64,000 nt of DNA from Telmatactis stephensoni (GCA_029948255.1 JALIZF010001762.1:1-64000), one strand, 5' to 3'; counted from the stretch's first letter, positions 12,644 to 22,838 are shown. Notes: a model not told the origin generated them from the letters alone. Program-made: numbers and translations.

Positions 12644-12800
12644 TCAACCCTCTCCCGTTGTAAGATCAATATCTTCGAGTTGTTGTTGTTGCTGTTGAAC
12701 GTCGTCAAAGGAATGATTGTGAAGTATCTGGGAAACAGTTTGAAGTTTCCATACTTTCTAATATAGAACCTGAGGAACTATCTGGCTGTTTTTATATCGT
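12644..12800 (-). pseudogene. Gln-rich acidic remnant
   Basis: Reading minus, a frame ending at 12644 has six consecutive Gln codons followed by LEDIDLTTGEG. A second frame just upstream reads LESMETSNCFPDTSQ, so a frameshift probably separates two parts of one small gene. No family is recognised. Confidence 0.3.
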
Positions 12801-13160
12801 CATATGTAGTAGATCATAGTAGATACTCCATTTCCATGCGTCGAGCTCACGGACTTCCACGGATGTGTGCCGGGCGCAATCAGTATATACTAATCAGTTT
12901 ACTCAAATCAAAACTTCAAAGCAGCTTTGAAAGCTAAGAATTTGCTATGGATTTTCGTGACCATTTACATCATTGCAACGGCAATAATTTTTGTGCCGCC
13001 GGCGAAAGTAGGAATACAGGCGTTTTAGTTTATAAGAGATCGTACACAATGAGAAAATTCTAACACTGTACCCCGTAGACATCTTTGAGGCTACGAATTC
13101 TTAACGCCCCTCCCCTGCTTAGGAGATTTTAAGATGCGCGAACCGACCTGCGCGATCTGA
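12801..13160. other. Spacer with no supported gene
   Basis: No convincing reading frame. It lies upstream of the 13161-14735 gene, and a lost N-terminus of that gene may lie here. Confidence 0.4.
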
Positions 13161-14735
13161 CAAGTAGTTGTCGATATTTGGCAGGCAACTGTCGCCTTTT
13201 CTCGCCTGGTGTCCAGGCCACTACGTGTCTTTAACACAGGAGGCCCAAAGCGAAAAAGCGAACAGTTGCCTGCGGAGGAGGCTAGGCCTCAGAGTATTGA
13301 ATTCGAACACGATGGTATTGCGGTCGATGTGTTCAGGGGCGACATTACGCCCGCTGGGCCTTTTCCGATGCCGCATCACTATGGCGATGCCAAATTAAAT
13401 GCGGCGCTGGTAAAGGCCTTGGGGCCTAGAGATCTTAAAGACCGCCATGAAACTCAGGCTAAAGCTCCTGGAGGTTTTCCTAAAGCTCTGGAGCTGACGA
13501 AGGCCACGTATGCCATAGGGATGGAGAAGCCAGCGGAGTTTGATGTGGATGCGATGGTGATTTATGTGGCGCCCAAAGAAAAGTTTACTATGAGGCCGCG
13601 GAATGTGTTTACGGAGGTGGTGTTAAAACATACGGAGGCTGCGGAGGCTCATAGGTGGTTGAGGGGCCGGATATGAGTTATTGGCCGCAGCAACTTTCGT
13701 TTGCACTGTGGTGTGTGACGGCGGGCTGTGGCGTGGGTGTCGAAATGCACTATGAAGCGAGGGTAGACTCGTTGCTGAAGTTTCATGTTCTTTTTACCAC
13801 GCGCCGCATTCTATCGCAGATGTCTGTACCGCTGCCGGGGGATAGTTATTTTCACCCTCTAGAGAATAAATACGATAAAAGCGCTTATCATAGGATTTGC
13901 AGGGAGTTTCAGATTTCGCCCAATAGCGATTTTCGTTTGAAAGGCGAGAATGGAGGCCTGGGGAGAATCTATAAAAAAAATATTTGGCCGTATGCACGAC
14001 GTGACAGAGGCTTATGACGCAAAGATGGACGGCAAAAATGTATATCAGTGGCCCGGCGGCTTCTTTCATTTCAGTGATGAGGGCGGCTTGTGGGGCGATC
14101 ATGAGTTAGATCACATCTCGTCGCTCGAAAAGAAGCCTTATCTTTATTTTGCGCTGCGAAAGTCCCAGGGGCTTACCAAGGCTGGCCTTGCAAGGCTGAA
14201 TCAGTCGATCGAGGCCTTTGTTTATACTGTACTTGGCGCGCAGGTGAATACAAGCAGTAGTATTGTGGGCGATGCCGGCTCGGCGAAGAGAAACGAAACG
14301 AGAGCGGTGTTTTTGAAGCTGTTTGAAGATGCCATAAAAGAGGCGGACATTTCTAAAAGCATACAGCGGTATCAGATGGCGGTTCAAAGTGCGAAGGTGC
14401 GGCTGGATTTTGTCGTAGCGCCTGGCTGCTGGATGATGCCCAGCCATTTGATATTGAATGCGGGCAGTGTGGCGGGGTATAATAACAAGCTGCAAAGGGC
14501 GACGGCAGACATGAAGATGGGTGTTAATGAGGTGAATGTAGACACTAAGCAGCCCCTTCCGCACTTTGATAAGCCGCTGAAGAAAAGGCCACCGCCTAAA
14601 GAAAAAAAAGAAGTACCCACAGAGAAAAAGCCTATTAAGCCGCTGCCGACTATAAAAGAAGAATACGACCATGATCTTTTAAAGGCGGGTCTTACTGCTG
14701 CGGCTGTTGGTTTGGGTTATTTTATGCTGCGGTAA
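13161..14735 (+). pseudogene. Polinton conserved protein with C-terminal membrane anchor, two frameshifts
   Basis: Three consecutive pieces in frames 1, 2 and 1 appear to be one ~520-residue protein: 13161-13676, 13655-14017 and 13950-14735. The frame changes map to a G run near 13661 and an A run near 13977. Landmarks are PFPMPHHYGDAKL in the first piece, MSYWPQQLSFALWC in the second, and NQSIEAFVYTVLGAQVN plus a Pro/Lys-rich linker and a C-terminal hydrophobic segment (AAAVGLGYFMLR) in the third. I recall similar proteins from cnidarian elements but no function; a virion role is a guess. The open frame starts after a TGA without a clear ATG. It lies in the capsid gene cluster and ends one base before a convergent gene. 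Confidence 0.6.
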
Positions 14736-14882
14736 TTATATCTTTAACTTCTTTAAAAGTATGGCGCCTATAGCTACGACAAGGATCCAAATATTGTTGC
14801 CGACAAACTTCAGCAATTCGCCGCCGGTCTTCAACACCAAAGATAATATGCTGCCTAATAGGCCTGGCACGGCGGCGGCCAT
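14736..14882 (-). CDS. 48-residue hydrophobic membrane protein
   Basis: ATG at 14882, stop at 14736-14738. The protein is nearly all hydrophobic (PGLLGSILSLV..., NNIWILVVAIGAILLKKLKI), with one or two membrane segments and a basic tail. It starts 8 bases after the stop of the coiled-coil gene on the same strand, so translation may be coupled. It could also be the original C-terminus of that protein after a frameshift in the A run near 14920. Confidence 0.5.
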   Translation of the reverse strand: MAAAVPGLLGSILSLVLKTGGELLKFVGNNIWILVVAIGAILLKKLKI

Positions 14883-14890
14883 TTTTTTAC

Positions 14891-15685
14891 CTAGGCGGTC
14901 AGGCCTTGACCTATTTTTTTAACACCGGCGCCGACACCTTTTAAAGAGGTTAATATGACTCCTATGACACTACTTATAGCCATGGCAAAGGCCGCAGGAA
15001 TGCCATATTTTAAAAGCATGCGTTTTATTTTTTCTTTGGTGGTGAGGCCTAACTCGCGCTCTATATTGGCGTTTTGACTTTGCAGTTCTTCGTTCCTTTC
15101 TTGTAGGGCTTCTAGCGTCCTTTGGGCCTCGGCGCACTCTTCTTCGGAGCTATTTTGATCGGCGATGAGTTCTCTTTGCCGTTCTATTTGCGCTTCTAGG
15201 TCTTCTATTGCTTGTACATTTTGCCGTAGTTGCTCTTCCGTGGTGCGCACTCTATGTTCTAACTCGGCCTTTTCTCTTTGCGCGGTCGCGAGTTCAGAAC
15301 GAAGGGTGGCGGCATCTGCTTTGGATAGCCCCAACTCTCGTGTGGTCTCGTCCAGCGCCGCGCAGGCACGGTCTCTTTCTTGCAGGGCTTTGTTGGCCTC
15401 GACGGTAATTATATTTTTTTGGTTTAGAGATTTGTATTGCTGTTCGGTCTCTTCGAGTAGGTTTTCTGTGGCCAGGTTGTGGCGTTCTTCGTTGGCCGCC
15501 AAGGCCGATTGGTATTCTTCCTTAACGCGATCAAATCGGGATCGTAGATTAGACAGGGCCTGGGTTTTGACCGCAAGGGCTTGTTCGGCCTCGCCTAGTT
15601 GATCTTCTAGGTCGATGGCTCTCTTTTGTAATGTGATCTTTGCATTATGCTCTTTCAATAGCTCTAATAGGCCTCTCGATGCCAT
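14891..15685 (-). CDS. Long coiled-coil protein with C-terminal membrane segment
   Basis: 264 residues. Residues ~15-210 are an almost unbroken heptad-type coiled coil rich in Glu, Leu, Gln and Arg. Residues ~220-255 form a hydrophobic stretch (PAAFAMAISSVIGVILTSL). I chose the ATG at 15685 (MASRGLLELL) because TTTAAA precedes it; six upstream codons are also open. It sits in a minus-strand block between 15706-16062 and 14736-14882. A fibre-like or membrane-tethering virion role is possible but unproven. Confidence 0.7.
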   Translation of the reverse strand: MASRGLLELLKEHNAKITLQKRAIDLEDQLGEAEQALAVKTQALSNLRSRFDRVKEEYQSALAANEERHNLATENLLEETEQQYKSLNQKNIITVEANKALQERDRACAALDETTRELGLSKADAATLRSELATAQREKAELEHRVRTTEEQLRQNVQAIEDLEAQIERQRELIADQNSSEEECAEAQRTLEALQERNEELQSQNANIERELGLTTKEKIKRMLLKYGIPAAFAMAISSVIGVILTSLKGVGAGVKKIGQGLTA

Positions 15686-15705
15686 TTTAAATCCCTTGAG
15701 CACCT

Positions 15706-16062
15706 TTACCGTTTCTGTAACCTCACCATCTTTAGTAAAAAGAGGCGCCTTTTAGCGTTTTCAATGGGGGTTTCAGACAACCAGTCTAACAGCCTTTCAT
15801 TGTCTTCTAGCGTGTCAAACGTTTTCAACTGTAAGTATTCAGGAAGTTGGCGGCTCCGGTTGAGCGACTTCCATTTTTCACCCAACGACCACCAGACAGA
15901 TCAAGCCTCATCTCCAAACCTACGCCTAAGCTTATCAAAAAGGCCCTGGGGGTCCCCCACGTCATCATTCGGGATAAGAGATTCATATTCTTCGTCGTTA
16001 ATATCTTCTTGGCCTTCTTCGTTGGTGGGGTCAAAATCGGGATTTTCTATTTCTCCCTCCAT
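15706..16062 (-). pseudogene. Small acidic Polinton protein, one in-frame TGA
   Basis: The frame starts at 16062 and runs 118 codons to 15706, broken only by TGA at 15901-15903 (codon 54). The first half is very acidic (DINDEEYESLIPNDDVGD). The second half has Trp, Lys and Leu clusters (WWSLGEKWKSL). Its start codon is 7 bp from that of the divergent capsid gene. No family recognised. Confidence 0.55.
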
Positions 16063-16072
16063 ATATATAATG
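16060..16072. promoter_or_regulatory. Divergent TATA start region, capsid gene side
   Basis: The minus start (CAT 16060-16062) and the plus start (ATG 16070-16072) are separated only by ATATATA. The same arrangement, with a 5-bp spacer, occurs at 24120-24130. An AT-rich initiator abutting the ATG recalls late promoters of large DNA viruses. That it works in both directions is inference. Confidence 0.55.
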
Positions 16073-17314
16073 ATCAGCTCAAAGTTGGACCCTAATATTC
16101 TGCCCAAAAAGACCGGGCCGGGGGCTTAAAGGCTGAAAGGACGTTTCATCGCGTCACCTTTACGCCCTCTAGTGCAAAGCCAGGCGAGACATTATACGTC
16201 GGAAAATCTTCTCTTAGTGCCCGGCACCCTGGCGCTGCGGTTTGATTTGGCCATACAACCAACAACGGTCGACAAACGCCATTGCATTAACAACATAGGC
16301 TGCAACATCGTCAATCACTTGAAAGTTAAATTTGCCGGGGAATGTCTTTTAGATCTCAACCGCTATGACCTTTACCACACTTACAAAGATCTATTCATGT
16401 GGCCCAAAGAGAAAGATGTGCTGGTGGAGCAGGGCATTGGCAGCGTAGACTTGCGAAAAATAAGAAGTAAAGTCATCACATCCAGTAATCCATCCAGCGC
16501 CGATGATGAACAAGCACTATTGGCGGCCTATGGAACAAAGTATGTGATACCTTTGGATTTTGAGATCCTAAAGAACCACGGGGTGTTCTATCCAAGGATA
16601 CTAGGCGCCGAGATGCAGTTTGAAGTGACGCTGGCGGACACCACTAACTTACTGCAGGGCACTGACTCAAAATTGACGACTATTCACCCCTACAACATGA
16701 CTAACCTAGAGCTGCAGTATGAGACCATTCATAGCGACACTTTAGCCCGCAGTGCCATGCAGGAATATTCTGCCGGCAAAGCATTTCTTTATGACCATGT
16801 AAATCATCACAAGACAATTAACTTCTTGGACAAAACAGAGGATTTAATTACCGAAACAGTGAATATACCTCGGCGATCTCTGTCTGGGCTGCTGTTGCTC
16901 TTCGTAAAGCCGTTTTCTGCTGGCCAAAGAGATTCTGAGGCCTTTCACAACCCAAACATTACAGATGTAAAAGTAAATATCAACGGCGTTCCAAACAAGG
17001 TTTACTCGCAGGGATTAAAGCCGACCGACATTTACAAAGAAGTGGTAAGGCGGTTTGGCGACCACATAAGCCCTACGCAGTTCTTTCACGGCAATAAATA
17101 CGCATTGTGGATCGACTTAAGAACCACTGACGACAATGATATTCACGGCCAGGGCTTAAAGCTGGTCAGCACGCAAGACGGCGTCACACTAGAAATTAAG
17201 AGGAAAAATAATTCCTCAGCAGGTAATACTGACAGGATTAACTGCCACGTCTTTGTCGTCAGCGATGCGCAAATGAATGTCGAAGGGAATCAATTACACT
17301 CGATTGCCTACTAA
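16070..17314 (+). pseudogene. Major capsid protein, double jelly-roll, one in-frame TAA
   Basis: The protein forms the hexon-like capsomer in Polintons and adintoviruses. Open codons 16130-17314 give ~395 residues with conserved landmarks: LKVKFAGECLLDLNRYDLYH, TKYVIPLDFEILKNHGVFYP and QTINF-type strands ending in NCHVFVVSDAQMNVEGNQLHSIAY-like sequence. The ATG at 16070 has TATATA abutting it and is in frame, but TAA at 16127-16129 (codon 20) interrupts it. No ATG lies between the stop and the conserved core. The rest is intact, so this is a recent lesion or a readthrough site. Domain call is from memory of the family. Confidence 0.8.
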
Positions 17315-17714
17315 GGGGGCGGGGTCAAATGATCAAGAAAACCCTGCCCGATATAAGGGGGTCGCGGTCGGCGACTACCTTTAATGGAGATAAAAATATC
17401 ACACTGATATAGCATGCTACGCGTCTTTGAAAATCCAAATCTAGACCTAAAACTTAAGACACTAAAAAGAGGAGATGAATTATACTTCAAAGCAAAAGAT
17501 GTCGACGCGGCTTTAGGTTATGCCAATACAAAAAAGGCTATAATAGACCATGTGCGAGATGAATACAAGAAATGTCTGTCTGAACTAAGGGTAACGAATC
17601 GTGACCCTTGCTCTGATCACCCGCAGACCGTTTATATAACAAAGCCGGGTCTTTATCAGCTCATCTTTAGTAGCCAGCTGCCGATTGCCCAAGAGTTTCA
17701 AGACTGGGTGTTTA

Positions 17715-20705
17715 TAGTGCAGGCATATCGTGCACAAAAAGTGCAGAATTGTTCAGTTTTTTGCTACAAGCATGAAAATTGGCACAATGATAGAAGACAA
17801 CATGCTGACTAATTCCTGATATAGCGCCACGCCCAAAAATCAATACTTCCAGTTTTACACATGTGGAATTAATTTTCACTTAAAATTAAATACAATTGTT
17901 GCATTAACTAGTTGGTTCATGAAATGTGATAATTCTTTATGAGTACTGTTCCTTCTACCTAACTGACTATAGTGCCCCACCCTATTCCTCGTACTTCCAG
18001 TTTTATGTTAATGGATTTAATTAAATTCAAAATTACTGAAAATAACCGTTTTCTACAATGCTATCACTACCAACTAATCCAAATTGGTCTAATGATGCAT
18101 GCCCTTTTCATTTCACATGCACTGCCACACCCTAAACTTAGTACTGCCAGTATAGATACATAGGAATACCTCAAGTCTCTCAAGTATCAAAATTATTCAC
18201 CTTGTTTTAAAGTCAAGGAGATAGAATAATAGACGGATATGATTGAAACAACGCAATTTGCATAACATGCAACCATGGCAACGCCTTTTCAAAAGTACTT
18301 CCAGTAATAATACTTTGGAATTGATGATCTGGAATTAGGTTTGGGTATATGGCAATCTGACATCTTTCTGTAGGGATTCCTGCATAAAGGCCACTGTTAT
18401 TGCACTTCCCTCGTAACAATCAATAATTCTCACTATTTTATCATTTTCCACATAAAGAAAACCCGTTCACAATAGCCTGATCAATTACACATGACACTGT
18501 GAAGACCCAGTTTAATACAGAATGTCTCCAGGGGTTGATGTAATGTGGAGCTAATATTGCGGCACTGATAGCCTCAAATCACAGACCATATCTAGAAGTT
18601 AACAAAGCCATGGTCAACCAAAGCGTGTAGAACTGGGAAAGATTCCTTAGGGTATTGAGCTTTTTTTAATTTTTTGCTGAAATTTGCAAATCCATCATAT
18701 TGCCCAACAAGAAACACTTGATTTCTTCTGTTGGAGAAAAATTAGTGTTGAACGGGAATTCGCTGGATTCCTTAGGTTTTTGAGAGCTTTTTACTTTTAG
18801 TTGAAATTTGCAAATGAAAGTCATCAAGTTGCCTGGAAACATACACTTGATTTCTTCTTTTGGACAAGGATTAGCATGTGATGTAGAATGGGAATTCACT
18901 GGATTGGCAACATGCACTTAAGAGGAATCAGACTCAAGGCTTTTTTTTCATTTGTAAGGATTGTGATATTGCAGTTCTTGAAGTTTTCAGAGCACTAGGC
19001 CCTAGCAAAGCAGCTGCACTTCCTGCTTTCCATGGCTTCAACGACTTTTAGGAGCAAGGATTGCACAGTTGGTTAGTGCGAGAGGTCCCAAGTTTGATCC
19101 CCATCGAATATCAGTGACTTCCTATCCTTGTTTCGACTTCTGTTCTTTCCGTGTAGCTTTAATATACTGTAAATATCCTTAAAATGGAGCATCAGTGGAG
19201 AGAGGGAGAAAAGGGCCCATCTTCAATTGCTTTTTCCACAAGCCTCTGGCTCTGGAAATAGGCCTACTCCGGGCACTAAAATCGCCGTAATTTTGGGCGA
19301 TTTTAGCTAAATTATCCCCAAAGATACTCAAAACTTAAGGCGATTTTCGGCGATTTTCGGGCCTGGAATAGGCCAACGTCCCGCGATTTCGAAGTAAAAC
19401 TTCAACTTTTCATTTCTTTGTCTTCACGGGCTGCAATAATGAAATGTCTATATTCGGGAAAATCTCTGCCTTGGAGACTTGAAGGTATTGTTTGCAGAAG
19501 TAAAAACAACATTTGAACGGCCTTTGAATGATTCTGTATGTAAAGATCTGTTGGAAATATGTCAGTCTACTGCAGCAATTTGTTGTACTACTGTACAGTT
19601 AAACTAACTTTTGCCAAAAAGTTATTGACTTTATAGAAGGAAATGTTTTCAAAAAAGCCAAATCAATGGGGGCAGCATCCCATCTGCAGCACTCCGCCAA
19701 ATTAAATCACATTAAGAGACTAACCGCTTATCAAGCCAGGTCAGTCGTTGCAGCTACCCTCTGCGCCGCACTTGGCAGTAGACAAAGGCGGACCAAAAAG
19801 ATTAAATTGACGCAATTGTGGGAAAACTAAGCAAGAGATTTTGGAAATGTGTAGCCACCTGACCAGATGTAAATGTCAGCAAGATAAAAATGTGCAAAAT
19901 TGCAGCTCGTGTGCACAGCCATGTGTGATTGTGGAGGCGATTGCAAATGGAATTAACTCGTTTGGGAAGTTATTGAAATAATTAATAAAATTTAGTGATT
20001 GCTACTTGTGAACTGCAATAGCCCTCTCCCTTGTCAAAGATTCTTACCTTAAAAAATATTAGATTTTCCATAATCCAAAATTAATAAATTCCAGTAACCC
20101 CAATAATCAATTCCAAAGTATTATTACTGGAAGTACTTTTGAAAAGGCGTTGCCATGGTTGCATGTTATGCAAATTGCGTTGTTTCAATCATATCCGTCT
20201 ATTATTCTATCTCCTTGACTTTAAAACAAGGTGAACAATTTTGATACTTGAGAGACTTGAGGTATTCCTATGTATCTATACTGGCAGTACTAAGTTTAGG
20301 GTGTGGCAGTGCATGTGAAATGAAAAGGGCATGTATCATTAGACCAATTTGGATTAGTTGGTAGTGATAGCATTGTAGAAAACGGTTATTTTCAGTAATT
20401 TTGAATTTAATTAAATCCATTAACATAAAACTGGAAGTACGAGGAATAGGGTGGGGCACTATAGTCAGTTAGGTAGAAGGAACAGTACTCATAAAGAATT
20501 ATCACATTTCATGAACCAACTAGTTAATGCAACAATTGTATTTAATTTTAAGTGAAAATTAATTCCACATGTGTAAAACTGGAAGTATTGATTTTTGGGC
20601 GTGGCGCTATATCAGAAATTAGTCAGCATGTTGTCTTCTATCATTGTGCCAATTTTCATGCTTGTAGCAAAAAACTGAACAATTCTGCACGATATGCCTG
20701 CACTA
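17715..20705. mobile_element. 2991-bp non-autonomous transposon with ~600-bp TIRs (Harbinger-like target)
   Basis: Inverted arms 17715-18325 and 20106-20705 begin TAGTGCAGGCATATCGTGCA and are nearly identical apart from an ~11-bp insertion in the left arm. TTA is duplicated at 17712-17714 and 20706-20708. The host BRO frame continues exactly if the element and one TTA are ignored, which proves the boundaries. A 3-bp TTA target suits PIF/Harbinger, but the ends do not look typical and no transposase is present. The interior (18326-20105) has a tandem duplication and a weak tRNA-like A/B box stretch near 19050-19125. Confidence 0.9.
18655..18905. repeat. ~125-bp tandem duplication inside the nested transposon
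   Basis: Two diverged units share GAAATTTGCAAAT, ACACTTGATTTCTTCT and GGGAATTC.CTGGATT. No coding potential recognised. Confidence 0.7.
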
Positions 20706-21246
20706 TTAAAGAAGTGTTGTCGCAGATTAGAAAAACTGGCCGTTATGAGCCGAAAAAAGACCTCAAAGCATTGACCTGCTTTAAGATTGGAAAAATGAGT
20801 TTGATCTGCATAAAAAGGTCGTCAATTACATCAGGCGCTTTCATAATCTCATCTTTGTCGCCGGCCTCGGAGAAAATCAAGACAACGCCCAAAAGCGCAT
20901 ACAAAGCTGGCAAAAGGGCTATCAGAAAGGGCAACCTGACCTCATCGTGCAAAATTTGCATAAAAATTATAATGGCTTTTGTTTAGAATTGAAGACGCCT
21001 AAAGGCACCGAGGAGCTCTCTGAGGCGCAAAAAGAAACCTTACGGCGGTACGAGCAAGAGGGCTATCTCACTTTGGTCAGCCACGACTACGATGAGATCG
21101 TTGACGCCTTGAAAGAATACTGTAGCGGCCTAAGGGTGCCTTGCCCGAGGTGTCCAAGGCGCTTTAAAACAGAGGAAACCTTGGCGGTGCATCTGAGGGT
21201 GATCCATAGGATGGCCTTTTGAAGATAAAAATATCCCTTAGATATA

Positions 21247-21384
21247 ATGATTAACCCCGAAGAATTTAACAGCACTATAAAAGAAGCCGCCACAATGACT
21301 AAATGGCGTGATTTAGAAGTCGGCCGCATTTATCGCATAGTGGGCTTTGATGTTAAATATAATGAGTTCCTACGGCAGCGATAG
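21247..21384 (+). CDS. 45-residue Polinton protein
   Basis: Starts at an ATG abutted by GATATA, 24 bp after the BRO/VRR-NUC stop. The sequence includes TKWRDLEVGRIYRIVGFDVKY, which resembles short beta-strand modules of small viral DNA-binding proteins, perhaps truncated here. Its last 23 bases overlap the next gene. No confident family. Confidence 0.45.
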   Translation: MINPEEFNSTIKEAATMTKWRDLEVGRIYRIVGFDVKYNEFLRQR

Positions 21385-21529
21385 TTACGGCGGCAGCGAC
21401 GACGGATACGGCAGCCTTCCTTTTAGCGAAGACGGTTCTTTGCATAGCAGCGATTGGACGATAAGCGATACGGACACCAACGACACATGGACCTTAAGCA
21501 GCGGCGATGACAGCGACAGCAACGGATAG
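21362..21529 (+). CDS. Acidic Ser/Gly/Asp-rich 55-residue protein
   Basis: ATG at 21362 abutted by TTAAATATA. Composition is almost wholly Ser, Gly, Asp and Thr, with aromatic residues at intervals (YGSDSYGGSDDGYGS). A disordered acidic tail such as a transcription or DNA-mimic factor is possible. Overlaps the previous gene in another frame. Confidence 0.5.
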   Translation: MSSYGSDSYGGSDDGYGSLPFSEDGSLHSSDWTISDTDTNDTWTLSSGDDSDSNG

Positions 21530-21572
21530 TCGCGAAGAAGAAAAAACAGAGAATCGCTATTCTAAAATCCAA

Positions 21573-21671
21573 GGTTGATTGTTTTATTCTTTGGTTGGTA
21601 GGTTATTTCTTAATTACGAACTGCACTCTGAATTTCCAAAGGACATGTTGATTGTTTTATTCTTTGGTTGG
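21573..21671 (+). repeat. Left arm of the inverted repeat around the zinc-finger gene
   Basis: ~99 bp matching the reverse complement of 22525-22623 with few differences. Each arm itself contains a direct duplication of GATTGTTTTATTCTTTGGTT. The pair encloses exactly the 21754-22491 gene. Confidence 0.9.
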
Positions 21672-21753
21672 GGTATATATTTTTTTAATAATGCCGCTTG
21701 GCCCATTTCTCTTTAAGAGAGTCTTTAAGATGCTCTTTATTGGCCGCCGCAAA

Positions 21754-22491
21754 TTAATTTTGCCACTTTTTGTCTAAAGAGGAATAGTAGGCCTCTTCTT
21801 CGGCGCTACAAGTATATTCTGTTTCTGGGGGCTCTTTATCAAATAAGCAGAGAGAGATGTGAGCACCTTTTCTGGGCCATTGGCACTGTGGGCAATCGGC
21901 GGCCCAGTACTGTATATCTTCCCAGGGATGGCCTTCTAGATCATCAAAGAAAGGCCGGCCAAACCAGTCATCTATAGCTTTTTTCTCTGCCACTAAATTC
22001 TGGACATATTTATCTTTACACCCGCATCTCTCTAAGAGGTCGCCGCAATCATAGCATTCCATTTCAAAGAGATCGTATTTTACACTGCAGCGGCTGTCGT
22101 GCCAAGATTTATCGCCGCAAAAGTGATCATTACATATCTTCTTATGACTTTGGAGCCGCTGAAGAGAAGAGAATTCCCTTTTACAAAAGTGGCATAGAGT
22201 ATCTTCTATTTCTTTATGGCATACTTTTCTTTCTAAGTGATATTTAAGCCCTTGGGGAGAAGAGAAGGATCTATTACAATCGCCGCATATAGTATTTCTA
22301 TCTATTTCCCTATGGCATACTTTTCTTTCTAAGTGATATTTAAGCTTTTGAGTAGAAGCGAAAGATCTATTACAATCGCCGCATATAGTATTTCTATATA
22401 CTTTCTTATGGCATACTCTTCTTTCTACATGGTATTTAAACCCCTGGAGAGAAGAGAAAGATTTATGGCACTCGTAACATGTAGTGTTCAT
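21754..22491 (-). CDS. Tandem C2H2-like zinc-finger protein
   Basis: 245 residues, intact. Three near-identical ~32-residue finger repeats (CGDCNRSFASTQKLKYHLER and relatives) plus a fourth, all CxxC...H...CH, occupy residues 1-125. The C-terminal half has more cysteine pairs (CYDCGDLLERCGC, CPQCQWPRKG) and an acidic end. I chose the ATG at 22491 because TATATA abuts it; an 18-codon upstream extension is less likely. Probably a DNA- or RNA-binding regulator. It is the only gene between the inverted repeat arms, so the block may be able to invert or may have been captured as a cassette. Confidence 0.7.
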   Translation of the reverse strand: MNTTCYECHKSFSSLQGFKYHVERRVCHKKVYRNTICGDCNRSFASTQKLKYHLERKVCHREIDRNTICGDCNRSFSSPQGLKYHLERKVCHKEIEDTLCHFCKREFSSLQRLQSHKKICNDHFCGDKSWHDSRCSVKYDLFEMECYDCGDLLERCGCKDKYVQNLVAEKKAIDDWFGRPFFDDLEGHPWEDIQYWAADCPQCQWPRKGAHISLCLFDKEPPETEYTCSAEEEAYYSSLDKKWQN

Positions 22492-22524
22492 TATATAATG
22501 GCAAATTATAATCACAATAAACGA

Positions 22525-22623
22525 ACCAACCGAAGAATAAAACAATCAACATGTCCTTTGGAAATCGAGAGGGCAGTTCGTAATTAAGAAATAACCTACC
22601 AACCAAAGAATAAAACAATCAAC
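22525..22623 (-). repeat. Right arm of the inverted repeat around the zinc-finger gene
   Basis: Inverted partner of 21573-21671. The arm lies directly upstream of the zinc-finger gene and may include its promoter. Confidence 0.9.
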
Positions 22624-22646
22624 ATTGACTTTGGAAATGCCAATGA

Positions 22647-22763
22647 TCAGTTGCCCTGATAAACCCCATCATCTTTTGTCCGCAGCGCCTTGAAATCCGC
22701 CTTACAGTTGTGGCCCTCAAATTCCTCTTCTTTGTAGATTTCATTGCAGTGCAGACACCGCAT
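22647..22763 (-). CDS. Small CxxC zinc-binding protein
   Basis: 38 residues from the ATG at 22763, with CLHCNEIYKEEEFEGHNC forming a possible single zinc site. The frame stays open upstream to about 22828 without an ATG (DCVILEEVKK), so the true protein may be longer. Downstream of the two jelly-roll-like genes on the same strand. Confidence 0.4.
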   Translation of the reverse strand: MRCLHCNEIYKEEEFEGHNCKADFKALRTKDDGVYQGN

Positions 22764-22838
22764 TTTTTTCACTTCTTCGAGAATGACACAATCACTAGAC
22801 GGCGACGACGTTAAGCAGTCTAATACATACTAATACAT

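Larger units (their letters stand above)
17414..21222 (+). pseudogene. BRO-N + VRR-NUC nuclease + C2H2 finger protein, split by a transposon and one frameshift
   Basis: The first exon-like part (17414-17714) is a BRO-N domain as in baculovirus and NCLDV BRO proteins (KAKDVDAALGYANTKKAI, IFSSQLPIAQEFQDWVF). A 2991-bp transposon follows, then BRO-N resumes at 20706 (QIRKTGRYEP) in the same frame. From 20785 a second frame encodes a VRR-NUC domain with QPDLI and LELK as the metal-binding D...ExK residues, and ends in a CPRC...HLRVIH zinc finger. One base shift near 20785-20795 separates the domains. BRO-N binds DNA; VRR-NUC enzymes cut branched DNA. The fusion suggests a DNA-processing role. Confidence 0.75.

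Noticed and set aside
13168..13398. Alternative +frame at the start of the 13161-14735 gene
   Set aside because: It has a non-ATG start and overlaps the better frame containing PFPMPHHYGD.
14106..15602. Long open frames opposite the 13161-14735 and 14891-15685 genes
   Set aside because: They are antisense shadows of coding sequence with skewed composition and no motifs.
19040..19130. tRNA or tRNA-derived SINE (A/B-box-like GTTTGATCCCC)
   Set aside because: I could not fold a cloverleaf, and no poly-A tail or target duplication is visible; kept only as a weak remark.
20785..20800. Canonical -1 programmed frameshift site between BRO-N and VRR-NUC
   Set aside because: GGAAAAATG does not fit the X XXY YYZ heptamer in the BRO frame; simple decay is as likely.
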